Origin: Bittarella massiliensis (ex Durand et al. 2017)
GTDB lineage: Bacteria; Bacillota; Clostridia; Oscillospirales; Ruminococcaceae
DNA: 64,000 nt
Assembly (NCBI RefSeq): GCF_017566145.1
Contig: NZ_JABFCL010000001.1
Span: 186,001 to 250,000 of the forward strand
Direction: 5' to 3'
The position numbers and the translations under genes were made by a program. The notes under the pieces are model-generated. The model had not been told where the DNA came from. It made no database searches and saw only the letters and a program-made list of their open reading frames with translations. Below are positions 40,586 through 50,148 of the stretch, piece by piece. Each line of letters begins with the position of its first letter. The first letter of the stretch is position 1.

Positions 40586-40680
40586 AGCAAACACCTACAA
40601 AAAAATAGGCGTTTCTCCACCACAACAATACAACTTCCACAAACAAATGTCAAACGCCAAGGCCCCTATCCTCCCCTATC
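40586..40680 (-). promoter_or_regulatory. Probable CRISPR leader
   Basis: The 95 bp next to the last repeat are A/T-rich for this genome (runs of A/T such as 40602-40608) and lie on the side predicted from repeat orientation and the decayed trailer repeat. No clear promoter box pair was found. Confidence 0.45.
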
Positions 40681-40767
40681 CTCCTCTATCCCCCTTTTCC
40701 ACTGCTCTGCCACCCGGTTTCTCGGTGCGAAGGTCCTGGGAAAAAGGTGCGCACTTTGGGTTCGCAC

Positions 40768-40802
40768 AAAAAGCAGCCCATCCCCAAGAGGGGCGGGCTG
40801 CT
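40768..40802 (-). terminator. Terminator of the pyrH-to-polC operon
   Basis: In the minus direction AGCAGCCC..CCCC pairs with GGGG..GGGCTGCT (40772-40785 with 40790-40802), then TTTTT. Confidence 0.85.
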
Positions 40803-40832
40803 GAAAGGGGCCGCGCACAGGCGGCGGAGAGT

Positions 40833-43800
40833 TTAAAAGAAGGTCATCTGGCTGGACTGGGGCAGGTCGCCGAAGGCGCCGCACTCCTTGAGGCTGTCGG
40901 CCACCGTCTTGGAGATGCCCGAGCGGGTCTGAATCTCGTCGATGGAGATGAAGCCCCCCTCTTTGATGGTCTCTTCCAGGGCGATGGCGGCGGTGTCGCC
41001 CAGTCCGCGCAGGCAGTTGAAGGGCAGCCGGATCTTGCCGTCCTCCAGCCGGTAGTCGGTGGCGCCGGACTTGTAGATGTCCACCGGCAGGAACTCGTAC
41101 CCCCGCAGCATCATCTCATACATGACCTGCAGGGTGCCGTAGGTGTCCTCCTCCTTGACCGAGCGCTCCATCCCCTTGGCCTTGAGGTTGTCCATCTGGG
41201 TCTTGGTGTAGGCCGGGCCGCGAACCGCCGCCTCGGCGTCCAGGTCGCCGCCGCGCACGGTGAAGTGGGCGGCGTAGAACTCCAGCGGGCGGTAGATTTT
41301 AAACCAGGCCAGCCGCATGGCGCCGATGATGTAGGCCGCGGCGTGGGCCTTGGGGAACATGTACTTGATCTTTAAGCAGCTCTCGATATACCACTCGGGG
41401 ACGCCGTGCTCCCGCATGGCCTTAAAGTGCTCCTCGGTGAGGAGCTTCTTGGCGTTTCCCTTTCGGGTGATCTCCATGATCTTAAAGGCCATGCTGGGCT
41501 CCAGCCCCTTGTGCATCAGGTAGACCATGATGCTGTCGCGCGTCCCCACCACCTCACTGATGGTGCAGATGCCGTCTTTGATCAGGTCCTTTGCGTTGCC
41601 CAGCCAGACGTCGGTGCCGTGGGAGAGGCCCGAAATCTGCAGCAGGTCGGTAAAGTTTTTGGGTTGGGTATCCACCAGCATCTGGCGGACAAAGTTGGTC
41701 CCCATCTCGGGGATGGCAAAGGTGCCGGTCTCGCTCCCCAACTCCTCCGCCGTGATCCCCAGGGGCTCCGGGCTGGTGAAGAGCTTGAACACCTGGGGGT
41801 CGTTCATGGGCAGGTCGTTGACATGGATGCCGGTGAGCCGCTCCAGGTGCTTATAGAGGGTTGGAACATCGTGTCCCAGCTCGTCGAGCTTGAGGATGGT
41901 GTCGTGGAGGGAGTGGAAGTCGAAGTGGGTGGTGATGATGTCGGAGTCGGCCTTTTCCGCCGGGTGCTGCACGGCGGTGAAGTCGTACACCTCGTGGTTG
42001 GAGGGGACGACCACCATCCCGCCGGGGTGCTGGCCGGTGGTCCGCTTGACCCCGGTGCAGCCCTGCACCAGCCGCTTCATCTCCGCCTTGTGGACCACCC
42101 GGTCCTTCTCCTCCAGGTACTTCATCACATAGCCGTAGGCGGTCTTGTCCTGAATGCCGGAAATGGTGCCGGCCTTAAAGACGTGGTCCTTGCCGAAGAG
42201 CTCCTCGGTGTACTTGTGGGCGCTGGCCTGGTACTCGCCCGAGAAGTTCAGGTCAATATCGGGGGCCTTGTCGCCGTTGAAGCCCAAAAAGGTCTCAAAG
42301 GGGATGTCGTGACCGTCCCCCACCAGGGGCGCGCCGCACTGGGGGCAGACCTTGTCCGGCAGGTCAAAGCCGGAGCCGATGCTGCCGTCGTCAAAGAATT
42401 CGGTGTACTTGCAGGCCGGGCAGCGGTAGTGGGGCACCAGGGGGTTGACCTCTGAAATACCGGCCATACTGGCCACAAAGGAGGAGCCGACCGAACCCCG
42501 GGAGCCGACCAGGTAGCCGTCTTCCTCCGACTTCCAGACCAGCTTCTGGGCGATGATGTAGAGCACCGCAAACCCGTGTTTGATGATGGAGTCCAACTCC
42601 CGGTCCAGGCGCTTTCGCACCAGGTCGGGCAGAGGGTCGCCGTAGAGCTCCTTGGCCCGGTCGTTGGTGATGCGCACCAGGTCTTCCTCCGCCCCCTCGA
42701 TGGTGGGGGTAAAGGTGCCCATGGGGATGGGGCGGATCTGCTCCACCATGTCGGCGATCTTGCCGGGGTTGTCGATGACCACCTCTTCGGCCAGTTCCCG
42801 CCCCAGGTAGGCAAACTCCTCCAACATCTCGTCGGTGGTCTTGAAGTAGAGGGGGGCCTGCTCCGAGGCGTCGGTAAAGCCCTGCCCGGTCATGAGAATC
42901 TCCCGGAAGATGGCGTCTTCGGGGTTTAAAAAATGCACGTCCCCGGTGGCCACCACCGGCTTGCCCAGGTCTTTGGCCAGGCGGCAGATGAGTTTGTTGT
43001 GCTCCTGCAGCACCCCCACGTCGCTCACCGAGCCGTTTCGCACCATGAACATGTTGTTGCCCAGGGGCTGGATCTCGAGGAAGTCGTAGAAGTCGGCGAT
43101 CTTCAGCAGCTCTTCGTAGGGTTTGCCGTCGGCAATAGCTCTGTAAAGTTCACCCGCTTCACAGGCACTGCCGATGATCAACCCCTCCCGCAGGGCGTTG
43201 ATGCGGCTGCGGGGCATCCGCGGGCGGCGGAAAAAGTAGTCCAGATTGCTCTCGGACACCAGCTTGTAGAGGTTTTTCAGGCCGGTGTTGTTGCGCACCA
43301 AAAGGATGATGTGGTAGGAGTGCAGCTTCTTGGGGTCGGCCCCCGAAAGAGAGGTGTTGATGTCTCCGGTGGTGCGCAATCCCCGTTCCCGCAGGGTGGC
43401 AAAGAGCCGCACCAGGATGTCGGCCAGCACCTTGGCGTCGTCGGTGGCCCGGTGGTGGTTGAAGGGAGGCAACTCCAGGTACTTGGCCACCGTGTCCAGC
43501 TTGTAGTTGCGCAGGTCCCGGTGAATCATCTGGGTCAGCAGCACCGTGTCTATGTAGGTGTTTTGGAAGGGCAGGCCGTGCCGGGCGGCCGCGGCGGCGA
43601 TGAAGCCGGTGTCGAAATCGGCGTTGTGGGCCACCAGGGTTCGGTTCCCGCAGAAGGCCAAAAAGTCCCCCACTGCCTCCCTTTCGCTGGGGGCGTCCCG
43701 CACCATGGTGTCGTCGATGCCGGTGAGCTGGGTAATTTTGGGGGGAATGGGCTTCTCCGGGTTGACAAAGGTAGAGAAGCGGTCCACCTCCTCCCCGTCT

Positions 43801-45101
43801 TTGAGGAGGATGGCGCCGATCTCGGTGATCCGCTCGCTGGCGGCTTGCAGCCCGGTGGTCTCGATGTCAAAGACCACGAACTCCCCGTCAAAGGGGGTGC
43901 TGTCCGGGCCCTTGACGCAGGGGGTGGCGTCGTTGACGTAATACCCCTCCACCCCGTAGATGGCCTTGAAATCCGGGTCTTCCTTGCGGATGCCGGCCAC
44001 CGTGTTCATGATGTCGGGAAAGGCTTGCAACACCCCGTGATCGGTGATGGCCACCGCCCGATGACCCCACTTGTGGGCCTGTTTGATTAGATCGGAGGCC
44101 TCGCTCATCCCATCCATGGAGGACATTTTGGTGTGCATGTGCAACTCGACCCGCTTGCGGGGGGCGGTGTCCTTGCGCCCCTGCATGGGGTCGGCGGTCT
44201 CGTTGATGTCGTAGGGCTGGACGTTGATGTCCCTGTCAAAGCGGTCGTAGACCACCTTGCCCCGCACCAGGATGCTGTCGCCCTTACCCAGCTGCATGAC
44301 CTTTTCCAGCTTGGCCGGCTCCTTGATGGTCTTGACCGTCATTGAGCCGGTGCCGTCGCTGATGTCCAGCTGCACCACCAGCCGCTGGCCGTTTTGGATC
44401 TCCTTCTTCTCGATGTCGAAGATTTTTCCCCGAATCAGCACCGCCATGTCGTTGAAGTCGCTGTTCAGCTCCCCCAAAGGAGTCACCTGGCCGGGCTTTA
44501 TCTTCTTGCCGAGGATCTCCTCCCCGCCGGAGACGGTGGCCCTGGACGGCTTGGCGGCGGGCGCCTTTGCCCGGGCGACAGCCGCCGGATGCGCCGGGGC
44601 CGCCACCCGCTCGGGCGCCGGGCGGGGCGGCGGGGGGACGGCCTCCCCCACCACGACCAGGGCCACCCCCTCGCCGCAGAGCTGCCGGTACTGGCTGCAA
44701 AACTTCTGCTCAAATCCCAGCCCCGCCAGGATGTGTTTGCCCCCCTGCTCCAATTCGAGCACATAGGCGTTCTCCCCCCCGTCGTAGCGGATGTGGGATC
44801 GAGAGAGGATGCAGTCGAGCATCGTATTGCCCTCTTTGGCGTACTCGGCCACCAGCTCAAAGAGCGCCTCCCCCGGCTTTCCTGCCGGGAAGGTGGGGGC
44901 GAGGGCCACCTCACAGCCCAGTTGGCTCTTTAGATGGTTTTGCATGAGTTTACAGGTGGCGTAGGGCAGCGGCTGCTCAAAGTGGGCCGCGATCTCCAGC
45001 CGGTTCTCCCGGCGGTCCACAGCGATGGAGAGGATCTCTGCGGGGAGGTCTTCCAACTCCCCCCTGGCGATCCCCAGCTGTTCAAAAAAATACTGGCTCA
45101 A
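40833..45101 (-). CDS. polC: DNA polymerase III subunit alpha, PolC type
   Basis: A 1422-residue replicative polymerase of the Gram-positive PolC type. From N to C: PolC N-terminal domain, a linker rich in Pro/Ala (about 160-200), OB-fold (LNSDFNDMAVLIRGKIFDI), split PHP domain (ELHMHTKMSSMDGMSEA), an inserted DEDD 3'-5' exonuclease (FVVFDIETTG, AHNADFDTGF), PHP remainder, the zinc motif CPACKY..CPQCG and the palm with APDIDLNFSG. It copies the chromosome and proofreads in the same chain. The start is TTG 45101, 6 bp after AGGAAGG; 19 further codons upstream lack a ribosome-binding site. Last gene of the long operon. Confidence 0.96.
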   Translation of the reverse strand: MSQYFFEQLGIARGELEDLPAEILSIAVDRRENRLEIAAHFEQPLPYATCKLMQNHLKSQLGCEVALAPTFPAGKPGEALFELVAEYAKEGNTMLDCILSRSHIRYDGGENAYVLELEQGGKHILAGLGFEQKFCSQYRQLCGEGVALVVVGEAVPPPPRPAPERVAAPAHPAAVARAKAPAAKPSRATVSGGEEILGKKIKPGQVTPLGELNSDFNDMAVLIRGKIFDIEKKEIQNGQRLVVQLDISDGTGSMTVKTIKEPAKLEKVMQLGKGDSILVRGKVVYDRFDRDINVQPYDINETADPMQGRKDTAPRKRVELHMHTKMSSMDGMSEASDLIKQAHKWGHRAVAITDHGVLQAFPDIMNTVAGIRKEDPDFKAIYGVEGYYVNDATPCVKGPDSTPFDGEFVVFDIETTGLQAASERITEIGAILLKDGEEVDRFSTFVNPEKPIPPKITQLTGIDDTMVRDAPSEREAVGDFLAFCGNRTLVAHNADFDTGFIAAAAARHGLPFQNTYIDTVLLTQMIHRDLRNYKLDTVAKYLELPPFNHHRATDDAKVLADILVRLFATLRERGLRTTGDINTSLSGADPKKLHSYHIILLVRNNTGLKNLYKLVSESNLDYFFRRPRMPRSRINALREGLIIGSACEAGELYRAIADGKPYEELLKIADFYDFLEIQPLGNNMFMVRNGSVSDVGVLQEHNKLICRLAKDLGKPVVATGDVHFLNPEDAIFREILMTGQGFTDASEQAPLYFKTTDEMLEEFAYLGRELAEEVVIDNPGKIADMVEQIRPIPMGTFTPTIEGAEEDLVRITNDRAKELYGDPLPDLVRKRLDRELDSIIKHGFAVLYIIAQKLVWKSEEDGYLVGSRGSVGSSFVASMAGISEVNPLVPHYRCPACKYTEFFDDGSIGSGFDLPDKVCPQCGAPLVGDGHDIPFETFLGFNGDKAPDIDLNFSGEYQASAHKYTEELFGKDHVFKAGTISGIQDKTAYGYVMKYLEEKDRVVHKAEMKRLVQGCTGVKRTTGQHPGGMVVVPSNHEVYDFTAVQHPAEKADSDIITTHFDFHSLHDTILKLDELGHDVPTLYKHLERLTGIHVNDLPMNDPQVFKLFTSPEPLGITAEELGSETGTFAIPEMGTNFVRQMLVDTQPKNFTDLLQISGLSHGTDVWLGNAKDLIKDGICTISEVVGTRDSIMVYLMHKGLEPSMAFKIMEITRKGNAKKLLTEEHFKAMREHGVPEWYIESCLKIKYMFPKAHAAAYIIGAMRLAWFKIYRPLEFYAAHFTVRGGDLDAEAAVRGPAYTKTQMDNLKAKGMERSVKEEDTYGTLQVMYEMMLRGYEFLPVDIYKSGATDYRLEDGKIRLPFNCLRGLGDTAAIALEETIKEGGFISIDEIQTRSGISKTVADSLKECGAFGDLPQSSQMTFF

Positions 45102-45194
45102 TGGCGGCCTTCCTTCCTGGTCCCTTCCCGCAGCGCGCAGGGCCGGTTTTTGCTTCACAAAGGGCGGAGGGCCAGAGAGCCCGCCGCCCGGTTA

Positions 45195-46244
45195 TCACAG
45201 TCGCTCAATCTCCTCCATCAGGGCCGGGAGGATCTGGTCCTCCGGCACCTTGCGGAGAATCTCTCCCTTGCGGAAAAGAAGACCGCAGCCATCTCCCCCG
45301 GCCACGCCGATGTCGGCCTCTCTGGCTTCGCCGGGGCCGTTGACCGCGCAGCCCATCACCGCCACGGTGATCTCCTTCTCCATCCCCTCCACCAGGCGGT
45401 CCACCTCTTTGGCGAGGGAGATCAGGTCGATCTGGGTGCGCCCGCAGGTGGGACAGGAGACCACCCGCACCCCCTGCTTGCCGATGCCCAAGGCCTTGAG
45501 GATGTCCCGGGCGGCCCGCACCTCCTTCACCGGGTCGTCGGTGAGGGAGACGCGGATGGTGTCGCCGATGCCGTCGCAGAGGAGGGAGCCGATGCCGGCG
45601 GCCGACTTGATGAGCCCCATCCGCTCGGTCCCCGCCTCGGTGACCCCCAGATGGAGGGGGTAGTCACAGCGCTGGGCCATCAGCCGGTAGGCCTCGATCA
45701 TGGTGGGGACGCTGGAGGACTTGAGGGAGATGGCAATATCCTCAAAGCCGCACTCCTCCAGCAGGGAGATGTGGTAGAGGGCGCTCTCCACCAGCGCGGG
45801 GGCGGTGGGGGCGCCATACTTTTGCAAAATCTCCTTTTCCAGGGAGCCGCCGTTGACCCCGATGCGGATGGGGACGCCGCGGGCCTTACAGGCATCGGCC
45901 ACCGCCTGCACCCGCTCCCTGCCGCCGATGTTGCCGGGGTTGATGCGGACCTTGTCCACCCCCGCCTCCACCGCCGCCAGGGCCAGCCGGTAGTCAAAGT
46001 GGATGTCCGCCACCAAAGGGGTGGGCACCGCCGCCTTGATGGCGCCGATGAGCCGCACCGACTCCCGGTCGGGGATGGCGACCCGGATGATGTCGCACCC
46101 CGCCGCAAAGAGGCGCTTGGCCTGCTCTATATTGGCCTCCACGTCCCCCGCTGGGGCGCAGAGCATCGACTGGACGGCGATCTCCTCGCCGCCGCCGATT
46201 TTGACCGATCCGATCTGCAGGGTGCGGGTCTTCTTTCTCTCCAT
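45195..46244 (-). CDS. ispG: 4-hydroxy-3-methylbut-2-enyl diphosphate synthase
   Basis: A 349-residue GcpE/IspG. The N-terminal TIM-barrel part has the VADIHFDYRLAL and KVRINPGNIG motifs; the C-terminal part has the 4Fe-4S ligands SCPTCGRT and VMGCAVNGPGEA. It converts the cyclic diphosphate MEcPP to HMBPP in the MEP pathway, taking electrons from ferredoxin or flavodoxin. Length is typical of Gram-positive IspG. It lies between rseP and polC and completes, with dxr, a MEP-pathway presence in the same operon as uppS, which uses the isoprenoid products. Confidence 0.96.
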   Translation of the reverse strand: MERKKTRTLQIGSVKIGGGEEIAVQSMLCAPAGDVEANIEQAKRLFAAGCDIIRVAIPDRESVRLIGAIKAAVPTPLVADIHFDYRLALAAVEAGVDKVRINPGNIGGRERVQAVADACKARGVPIRIGVNGGSLEKEILQKYGAPTAPALVESALYHISLLEECGFEDIAISLKSSSVPTMIEAYRLMAQRCDYPLHLGVTEAGTERMGLIKSAAGIGSLLCDGIGDTIRVSLTDDPVKEVRAARDILKALGIGKQGVRVVSCPTCGRTQIDLISLAKEVDRLVEGMEKEITVAVMGCAVNGPGEAREADIGVAGGDGCGLLFRKGEILRKVPEDQILPALMEEIERL

Positions 46245-46316
46245 GAGCTTGTCCCTCTTCTATGTAAAGTTGGTGCGGGGCCGGCTTTGGTCCCCGCAGC
46301 TGTGGTCACCCGCCGG

Positions 46317-47351
46317 TCAGCGGGCAAATATTCGGGTGATGTCACTGTACGTCACAAAAAGCATAAAGCCGATGAGGAGCAAAAAACCCGCCGCGTGGAC
46401 AAAGCCCTCGTACTTGGCCTTGATGGGTTTGCGGCGGATCGCCTCGATGAGGAGGAAGACCAGCCGTCCCCCGTCCAGCGCCGGGATGGGCAACAGGTTG
46501 AAGATGCCCACGTTGATGGTCAACAGCGCCAACATGTTGAGGGTGGTCTCCCAGCCCATGCTCACCGCCTGGTTGATGATGTCCACCGTCCCCACCGGCC
46601 CGGCCACCTGGGAGATGGGCACGTTGCCGGTGACGAGGTCGAGCAAGGAGACCCAGACCATCTTCCCGATGGAGACGGTTTTGAGGGCCGACTCCTTGAG
46701 AACCCCACCCACCGTCTTGGGAACCCCCAGCACCCAGAAGTCGCGGCTGATAAACTGGTTGCCGCCTTCGTCCTGTGCCAGGGCAAACTGCACCCCGGTG
46801 AGGGTGACCTTTTCACCATCTCGCAGAACGGTCATGTCCACATAGCCGTCCTTGTCCCGCATCAACTCAAAGTCGATGTCGTTGGCGATATAGATGCGCC
46901 GACCGTTGATGGAGAGCACCTCATCCCCCACCTGCAGCCCCGACTGGGCGCTGAGGGAGGTCTCGTCAAACTTGGCCACCGTGGTGGTGGGCACCAGCTT
47001 GGAGGTCGAGGTGAGGACGATGAGGATGGCAAAGCCCAGCACCAGGTTCATCAGGGCCCCGGCGATGACCACCAGAATGCGAATCCACACCGGGCGGCGG
47101 GAGAAGGCCCGCTCGTCGGAGCTGTCCTCGTCCTCCCCCTCCATGGCCACGAAACCGCCAATGGGGACTGCACGCAGGGCATAGGTGGTCTCCCCCTTCT
47201 GCCGCTTGAGGAGGGTCGGCCCCATGCCGATGGCAAATTCGTTGACCTTGATCCCCCCGAGTTTGGCGGTGATGAAATGCCCCAACTCGTGGATCATGAT
47301 GATCAGCCCGAACATCAGGACTGCCAAGAGGATCGAAAAAACGATGTTCAT
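46317..47351 (-). CDS. rseP: RIP metalloprotease (site-2 protease) RseP/RasP
   Basis: A 344-residue membrane protease with four transmembrane helices. The zinc motif HELGH is at 21-25 in the first helix, the third zinc ligand is in NLLPIPALDGGRL near residue 290, and one PDZ domain (about 115-190, GLQVGDEVLSINGRRI) lies between. It cuts membrane-embedded segments of regulators such as anti-sigma factors and signal peptide remnants. The gene sits between dxr and ispG, the usual place in Firmicutes. Symbols rasP or rseP are both used for the family; specific substrates here are unknown. Confidence 0.94.
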   Translation of the reverse strand: MNIVFSILLAVLMFGLIIMIHELGHFITAKLGGIKVNEFAIGMGPTLLKRQKGETTYALRAVPIGGFVAMEGEDEDSSDERAFSRRPVWIRILVVIAGALMNLVLGFAILIVLTSTSKLVPTTTVAKFDETSLSAQSGLQVGDEVLSINGRRIYIANDIDFELMRDKDGYVDMTVLRDGEKVTLTGVQFALAQDEGGNQFISRDFWVLGVPKTVGGVLKESALKTVSIGKMVWVSLLDLVTGNVPISQVAGPVGTVDIINQAVSMGWETTLNMLALLTINVGIFNLLPIPALDGGRLVFLLIEAIRRKPIKAKYEGFVHAAGFLLLIGFMLFVTYSDITRIFAR

Positions 47352-47396
47352 AGTTCACCTTCCAACTGATAAGCGAGGGCCGCAAGCCGCCTTTGG

Positions 47397-48548
47397 CTAC
47401 CTCGCCTGCGCGCGGACATAGGCCCGCGCCTGTGCGTCTGTCTGCAGCACATCCTCTAAAGAATATACGTCTGCGCGGGGCACAGTATTCATGGCCCCCC
47501 GCACCAGCTCGCCAATCTCCAAAAAGCCGATCTTCCCCTCCAGGAAAAGGGCCACCGCCTCCTCGTTGGCGCCGCTGATGGCGCAGGGGGCAAGGCCGCC
47601 CCGCCGGGCCGCTTCGATGCAGGTCTTCAGGCAGGTGAAGGTCTCGATGTCGGGCTTGGCGAAGTGGAGGGTCGGATAATCTGTCAAGGAGAGTTCCTTT
47701 ACAGGGGACGGAAGCCGCTCCGGGTAGGTCAGGGCGTACTGGATGGGGATGCGCATGTCCGGCACCCCCAGCTGGGCCAGCACCGAGTGGTCCTCAAACT
47801 CCACCAGGGAGTGAATGACGCTCTCCCGGTGGACGACGATCTCTATTTCGTCCGGAGTCTTGTCAAAGAGCCAGGCCGCCTCGATGAGCTCCAGCCCCTT
47901 GTTCATCAAGGTGGCGGAATCCACCGTGATCTTGGCCCCCATGGACCAGTTGGGATGGTTGAGGGCGTCCTCGATGCTCACCTTTGCCAGCTCCTCCCGG
48001 CTCCTGCCGAAAAAGGGGCCGCCCGAGGCGGTGAGGATGACCTTTTTCAGGGCCTTTGCCGAATGCTGGTCCTGCAGGCACTGAAAGATGGCCGAGTGCT
48101 CGCTGTCCACCGGGAGGATGGGGACCCCCTTGACCCGGGCGGCCTCGGTCACCAGCTTGCCGCCGGCGACCAGGGTCTCCTTGTTGGCCAGGGCCACCGG
48201 CTTGCCCGCCTCGATGGCGGCCAGGGTGGGGCGCAGCCCCACCATCCCCACCACTGCGTTGAGGACCACGTCGGCCTCTTCCCGGGCGGCCAGTTCGCAG
48301 AGTCCGTCCACCCCCGCCAGAACCTTGGTACCGGTGTCCCGCAGGGCGTCGCGCAGGGCGCGCGCGCTCTTCTCGTCCACCATGCAGGCGAAGGGAGGGC
48401 GGAACTGGCGCACCTGATTTTCCAGCTGTAAAACAGAAGAGTTGGCCGAAAGGCCAACCACTTCATAACCGTTTTTTTCAATGACATCCAGGGCCTGGGT
48501 GCCGATGGAACCGGTGGATCCCAGTACCGTTACTTTTTTAGCGCACAT
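47397..48548 (-). CDS. dxr: 1-deoxy-D-xylulose-5-phosphate reductoisomerase
   Basis: A 383-residue NADPH-dependent enzyme that makes MEP from DXP, the committed step of the MEP isoprenoid route. It has VLGSTGSIGTQALDVI (NADPH loop), NKETLVAGG, LPVDSEHSAIFQCL (metal and substrate binding), TASGGPFFG and HPNWSMGAKITVDSATLMNKGLE. The start ATG 48548 has AGGAAGG 7 bp upstream; a codon two positions earlier is not needed. It lies 26 bp after cdsA and 45 bp before rseP in the operon. Confidence 0.96.
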   Translation of the reverse strand: MCAKKVTVLGSTGSIGTQALDVIEKNGYEVVGLSANSSVLQLENQVRQFRPPFACMVDEKSARALRDALRDTGTKVLAGVDGLCELAAREEADVVLNAVVGMVGLRPTLAAIEAGKPVALANKETLVAGGKLVTEAARVKGVPILPVDSEHSAIFQCLQDQHSAKALKKVILTASGGPFFGRSREELAKVSIEDALNHPNWSMGAKITVDSATLMNKGLELIEAAWLFDKTPDEIEIVVHRESVIHSLVEFEDHSVLAQLGVPDMRIPIQYALTYPERLPSPVKELSLTDYPTLHFAKPDIETFTCLKTCIEAARRGGLAPCAISGANEEAVALFLEGKIGFLEIGELVRGAMNTVPRADVYSLEDVLQTDAQARAYVRAQAR

Positions 48549-48574
48549 GAACAAGCCTTCCTTTCGCCGACGCC

Positions 48575-49402
48575 CTATCGCAGGACGATGGGCAGATAGT
48601 AGGAGAGCAGCAGCACGGTGGGCAGGGTGAAGATGACGCTGTCAAAGCGATCCATAACCCCCCCGTGCCCGGGCATGATGGTGCCGTAGTCCTTGATGCC
48701 CTGCTGCCGCTTGAGGCTGGAGGCCACCAGGTCCCCCAGCATCCCCGCCAGTGCGCCCACGATGGCCACCGCGATCAGGTGGGGGTAAGAGATGGGGCCG
48801 CCGCCCAAAAAGCGGTGGTAGCCCCAGGCGATGAGGCAGAGGGCCAGCACGTTGGTGAGCAGGCCGCCCAGCGATCCCTCCACCGTCTTGTGGGGGCTGA
48901 CGTTGGGGGCTAGCTTGTGCTTGCCGAAGAGCCGGCCTGAGAAATAGGCCCCGGTGTCGGCCAGCCACCCGCAGCCCAGGGCGACAATCAGGTAGAAGAG
49001 CCCGTCCTGGGGAAAGACACTGCGCATCAGCAGGGTGGAGGAGAAGCCGAAGAGGACGGCGATGGTCTCCATGTAGACGATGGCAATGCTGGCAAAGGGG
49101 ATGTCTGCAAAGTGAAAGACCGCAAAGGCCGCCATCCCCGCCGTGAAGATAAAGAGCCCTGCCGTCAGATGGATGGCACCGGTGGGAGGCATTTTGTCGT
49201 AGAGCAGCACGAAGGCCGCAAAGAGGGCGCACCAGCCGTACATTCCAAATTTATTGTGCAGCTTCACCGCCCCAAAGATCTCGTGCAGGGCGATGAGGGT
49301 GATGAGCAGCACGATGACGTTAAAGGCCAGGGTGCCGTAAAAGAGCACGGCGATGGCCAGCAGGACAAGGCCCACTGCCGCGCTGATGATTCTGGTTGCC
49401 AA
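48575..49402 (-). CDS. cdsA: Phosphatidate cytidylyltransferase
   Basis: A 275-residue membrane enzyme with about eight transmembrane helices. The C-terminal signature region S-x-LKRQQGIKDYGTIMPGHGGVMDRFDS holds the catalytic acidic residues. It makes CDP-diacylglycerol from phosphatidate and CTP and supplies all phospholipids including cardiolipin (cls is also in this window). The start is TTG 49402, with GGAGGGG 7 bp upstream; the longer open frame upstream overlaps uppS and is rejected. The stop of uppS is 2 bp from this start, so the genes are translationally coupled. Confidence 0.93.
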   Translation of the reverse strand: MATRIISAAVGLVLLAIAVLFYGTLAFNVIVLLITLIALHEIFGAVKLHNKFGMYGWCALFAAFVLLYDKMPPTGAIHLTAGLFIFTAGMAAFAVFHFADIPFASIAIVYMETIAVLFGFSSTLLMRSVFPQDGLFYLIVALGCGWLADTGAYFSGRLFGKHKLAPNVSPHKTVEGSLGGLLTNVLALCLIAWGYHRFLGGGPISYPHLIAVAIVGALAGMLGDLVASSLKRQQGIKDYGTIMPGHGGVMDRFDSVIFTLPTVLLLSYYLPIVLR

Positions 49403-49404
49403 AA

Positions 49405-50145
49405 TTATACCCCTCCAAACCTTCTGTCGCGGTTCTGATACTCCAGGATGGCGCGGTCTAGATCGCGGCGGGTGAAATCGGGCCACAGCACATCCATAAA
49501 CACCAGTTCGCTGTAAGCCGATTGCCAGAGCAGGAAGTTGGAGGTCCGGTACTCCCCGCTGGGGCGGATGATCAAGTCCGGGTCGGGCTGGCCCGCGGTG
49601 TAGAGGCACGCGGAGATGGCGTCCTCGGTGATCTCCTCGGGGGCGAGTTCCCCCCGCTGCACCTGGCCGGCCAGTTCCCGCACGGCGTGGGTGATCTCGG
49701 CCCGGCCGCCGTAATTGAGGGCGATGTTGAGGGTCATCTGCTTACAGTCGCGGCTCTCGTCCTCCAGCTTTTCGATGAGGGCGACAATGTCCGGCGCCAG
49801 GGGCGCGGTGTCCCCCAAAATCAGGCAGCGCACCTCCTCTTCCCGGTGGTCAAAGGCGTCTTTCAGGTAGCTGCGCAACAGGTCCATAATGGCCTCCACC
49901 TCCTCCTTGGGGCGCTTCCAGTTCTCGGTGGAGAAGGCGTAGACGGTCATGTTTTTGATGCCGATGTCCTTGCAGTAGCGGACCATGTCCCGAAAGGTCT
50001 TGGCCCCGGCCCGGTGACCGGCAGAGCGGGGCAGCCCCCGCCGCTTGGCCCAGCGGCCGTTGCCGTCCATGATAAAGCCGATATGCTGGGGCAGGTTGTC
50101 AAAATCCGGTTTCGCGAGAAGCCGCTTCTTCTTTTGAAAGAACAC
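49405..50145 (-). CDS. uppS: Isoprenyl transferase (undecaprenyl diphosphate synthase)
   Basis: A 246-residue cis-prenyltransferase. IGFIMDGNGRWAKRRGLPRSAGHRAG contains the essential Asp and the diphosphate-binding region, and LNIALNYGGRAEI, PDPDLIIRPSGEYRTSNFLLWQSAYSEL carry the other conserved segments. It extends farnesyl diphosphate to the C55 carrier for peptidoglycan. The start is GTG 50145, with GGAG 9 bp upstream, 3 bp after the frr stop. Cell-wall carrier and phospholipid synthesis genes are thus adjacent. Confidence 0.95.
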   Translation of the reverse strand: MFFQKKKRLLAKPDFDNLPQHIGFIMDGNGRWAKRRGLPRSAGHRAGAKTFRDMVRYCKDIGIKNMTVYAFSTENWKRPKEEVEAIMDLLRSYLKDAFDHREEEVRCLILGDTAPLAPDIVALIEKLEDESRDCKQMTLNIALNYGGRAEITHAVRELAGQVQRGELAPEEITEDAISACLYTAGQPDPDLIIRPSGEYRTSNFLLWQSAYSELVFMDVLWPDFTRRDLDRAILEYQNRDRRFGGV

Positions 50146-50148
50146 CGG

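Noticed and set aside
42933..44090. Long plus-strand frames antisense to polC, and similar frames opposite other core genes (for example 30197-31972, 33082-34590, 54223-55638, 55598-57610)
   Set aside because: Third-position G/C bias of the true genes keeps the opposite strand free of stops; the sequences are rich in His, Gly, Val and Gln repeats with no family match.
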